The notes under the pieces were generated by a model, which saw only the letters and a list, made by a program, of their open reading frames with translations, was not told the DNA's origin and did no database searches. Below are positions 63,073 through 64,000 of a stretch of DNA of 64,000 bases, in pieces. The stretch is taken from positions 1 to 64,000 of the forward strand of contig CAYRYD010000015.1 of assembly GCA_964428345.1 (NCBI GenBank), given 5' to 3'. The position numbers and the translations under genes were made by a program. Within the stretch, counting starts at the first letter, position 1, and each line of letters opens with the position of its first letter. The stretch comes from JABDMH01 sp964428345. GTDB taxonomy: Bacteria; Bacteroidota; Bacteroidia; Chitinophagales; Saprospiraceae.

Positions 63073-63495
63073 ATGGAAACAAAAAAACAAACGTTACACG
63101 ATAAAGCTCTGAACCTCAGGATAGAACCTGGCAGACAGGCCTGGGAACGCCTGGAACGACGTTTGGACCAGGACCGGGATAAGATAAAGGTCAGTACCAT
63201 ACGCCGGTGGCTAATGATTGCCGCCAGTTTATTGATACTGGTTGCTCTGACCGCCATCTCCGGTATGATTCGGACGGAACGGAGTCATCTGGTAGTAGTC
63301 ACCGACCTGGAAGATTTACCGGCATCCTCCTACGCCTATTACCATTATGCCAGTCAGCTGAATGCCATCTATGAACAACAGGGGATGCTGGATTTTACAG
63401 AAAACGTTAGGAGAAGGTTGAGCACTCCTTCCCGTCAGGATAAAACGCATCCTGCTGAAAAAAACCGTGACACCCTGCACGATGGTAGCCTGTAA
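63073..63495 (+). CDS. Putative anti-sigma factor, single-helix membrane protein
   Basis: A 140-residue protein with an N-terminal cytoplasmic part of about 44 residues (METKKQTLHDKALNLRIEPG), one transmembrane helix (about 45-66, RRWLMIAASLLILVALTAIS) and a periplasmic tail. This topology, and its position 5 bases after the ECF sigma gene, suit an anti-sigma factor. The N-terminal segment PGRQAWERLERRLDQD is like those of other Bacteroidota anti-sigma proteins. It lacks a recognised ZAS motif. The call rests on topology and context. Confidence 0.6.
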   Translation: METKKQTLHDKALNLRIEPGRQAWERLERRLDQDRDKIKVSTIRRWLMIAASLLILVALTAISGMIRTERSHLVVVTDLEDLPASSYAYYHYASQLNAIYEQQGMLDFTENVRRRLSTPSRQDKTHPAEKNRDTLHDGSL

Positions 63496-63525
63496 TGCCC
63501 AGGAAGGAACAGGCACTTAACTGGG

Positions 63526-64000
63526 TTACCGTCCCCCTTCCCGGGTCAGGGTCTCCAGATAATGGGCTGCTTCCACTTCATCCTTCCAGCTGAGTTGGGA
63601 TACCTGCCCAATGCCATGCCTGTTTTTTAACCAGGTTTCAAACATAAATTTGACCGCATCATACTGAATGATAAAGTCTCTGAAGCGATCGGAACGAATG
63701 GTCTGCAAGGCAGGATCAGCTGGAATGACCAGACATTCCTTCCTCGAAATCCCCTGTTCCCGGTATTCTACCATCCCCAGCATTCTGACAGCCAGGGTAT
63801 CTCCCGCTGTCATTCTTCCGGCCACCAACCAGGCCGGGATTTTGAGAAGGCTGTCATCCTGGATTAGCGGAAAAAAACAACTGTTGAGCGGATAAGGAAG
63901 GTAATCGTTGCGCAAACCACCTTCTGCTTCAGCCAGTGTATCGATCATCCCAGTCCTTGCATTCAAGGACAGCGTTTGAAGATTACCTGCCGGGGTCTCC
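63526..64000 (-). CDS. Pyrophosphatase-like protein, partial, catalytic residues not conserved
   Basis: The frame is open to the right edge of the window; its 5' end lies beyond 64000. The product aligns by eye with family I inorganic pyrophosphatases: ETPAGNLQTLSLNARTGMID against the IEIPA start, YLPYPLNSCFFP against the FYPCNYGYI block, RMLGMVEYREQGISRKECLV against the VGVLKMTDEAGEDAK block, and LSWKDEVEAAHYL at the end. Several expected metal-binding aspartates appear as other residues, including Lys or Ile, Glu and Arg in the two acidic blocks. It may be an inactive relative with a binding or structural role. This is inference from an unassisted alignment. Confidence 0.5.
   Translation of the reverse strand, partial: ETPAGNLQTLSLNARTGMIDTLAEAEGGLRNDYLPYPLNSCFFPLIQDDSLLKIPAWLVAGRMTAGDTLAVRMLGMVEYREQGISRKECLVIPADPALQTIRSDRFRDFIIQYDAVKFMFETWLKNRHGIGQVSQLSWKDEVEAAHYLETLTREGGR

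Overview
The window looks like a chromosomal contig from a member of the Bacteroidota, probably an environmental, Saprospira-like lineage. Support comes from TonB-dependent receptor and DUF4374 lipoprotein genes, several starts preceded by the Bacteroidota -7 motif TAnnTTTG rather than a strong Shine-Dalgarno, MacB/FtsX-type permeases, two-subunit Tat-exported molybdenum hydroxylases, a BamA/TamA-like barrel, a DUF2853 protein and an S23-type four-helix-bundle gene. A run of exactly 100 N inside a tandem repeat marks a scaffold gap. Species cannot be decided from the sequence alone.

Layout. 1-1.9 kb: an AT-rich accessory patch with an ATPase/STAS-like pair and two small unknown genes, ending at the 3' end of tRNA-Pro(CGG). 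2.1-3.6 kb: an exported M20 amidohydrolase. 3.7-10.4 kb: a minus-strand siderophore/iron uptake operon resembling XusABC (TonB receptor, DUF4374 surface lipoprotein, DUF4198 protein, two small membrane proteins, PepSY membrane protein). 10.5-12.4 kb: about 175-bp tandem repeats with the gap, tRNA-Pro(GGG), an S23/IVS-like gene between GT-rich inverted repeats, and tRNA-Val(GAC). 12.4-19.6 kb: a polysaccharide locus with an HGSNAT/NagX-like acyltransferase, a GH20-like glycosidase, two sulfamidase-like sulfatases and a bicupin, suggesting breakdown of N-sulfated or N-acetylated amino-sugar polymers.

19.6-45.4 kb: mostly housekeeping and metabolic genes, including a serine beta-lactamase-like hydrolase, msrA, three large and two small molybdenum hydroxylase subunits in two loci, an F420-reductase-like protein, PBP1A, an M16 peptidase, a methylmalonyl-CoA mutase subunit, an exported class V aminotransferase, a MaoC hydratase, an aldo/keto reductase, an AraC regulator and hemW. 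One membrane-protein gene at 35.5 kb sits in a cassette-like frame of palindromes. 45.5-55 kb: a BamA/TamA-like protein, DUF2853, two adjacent FtsX-type permeases (one broken by two frameshifts) and a TrpB2-type synthase.

55.2-59.7 kb: perhaps the most unusual group. A cyclic-nucleotide-domain patatin lipase, an enolase-superfamily epimerase/racemase and a FeeM-like GNAT acyltransferase with its own cyclic-nucleotide domain lie together, suggesting a lipid or N-acyl-amino-acid circuit controlled by a nucleotide ligand. 59.7-64 kb: valS, an ECF sigma factor with a likely anti-sigma partner, and the partial gene of a pyrophosphatase-like protein that seems to have lost catalytic aspartates.
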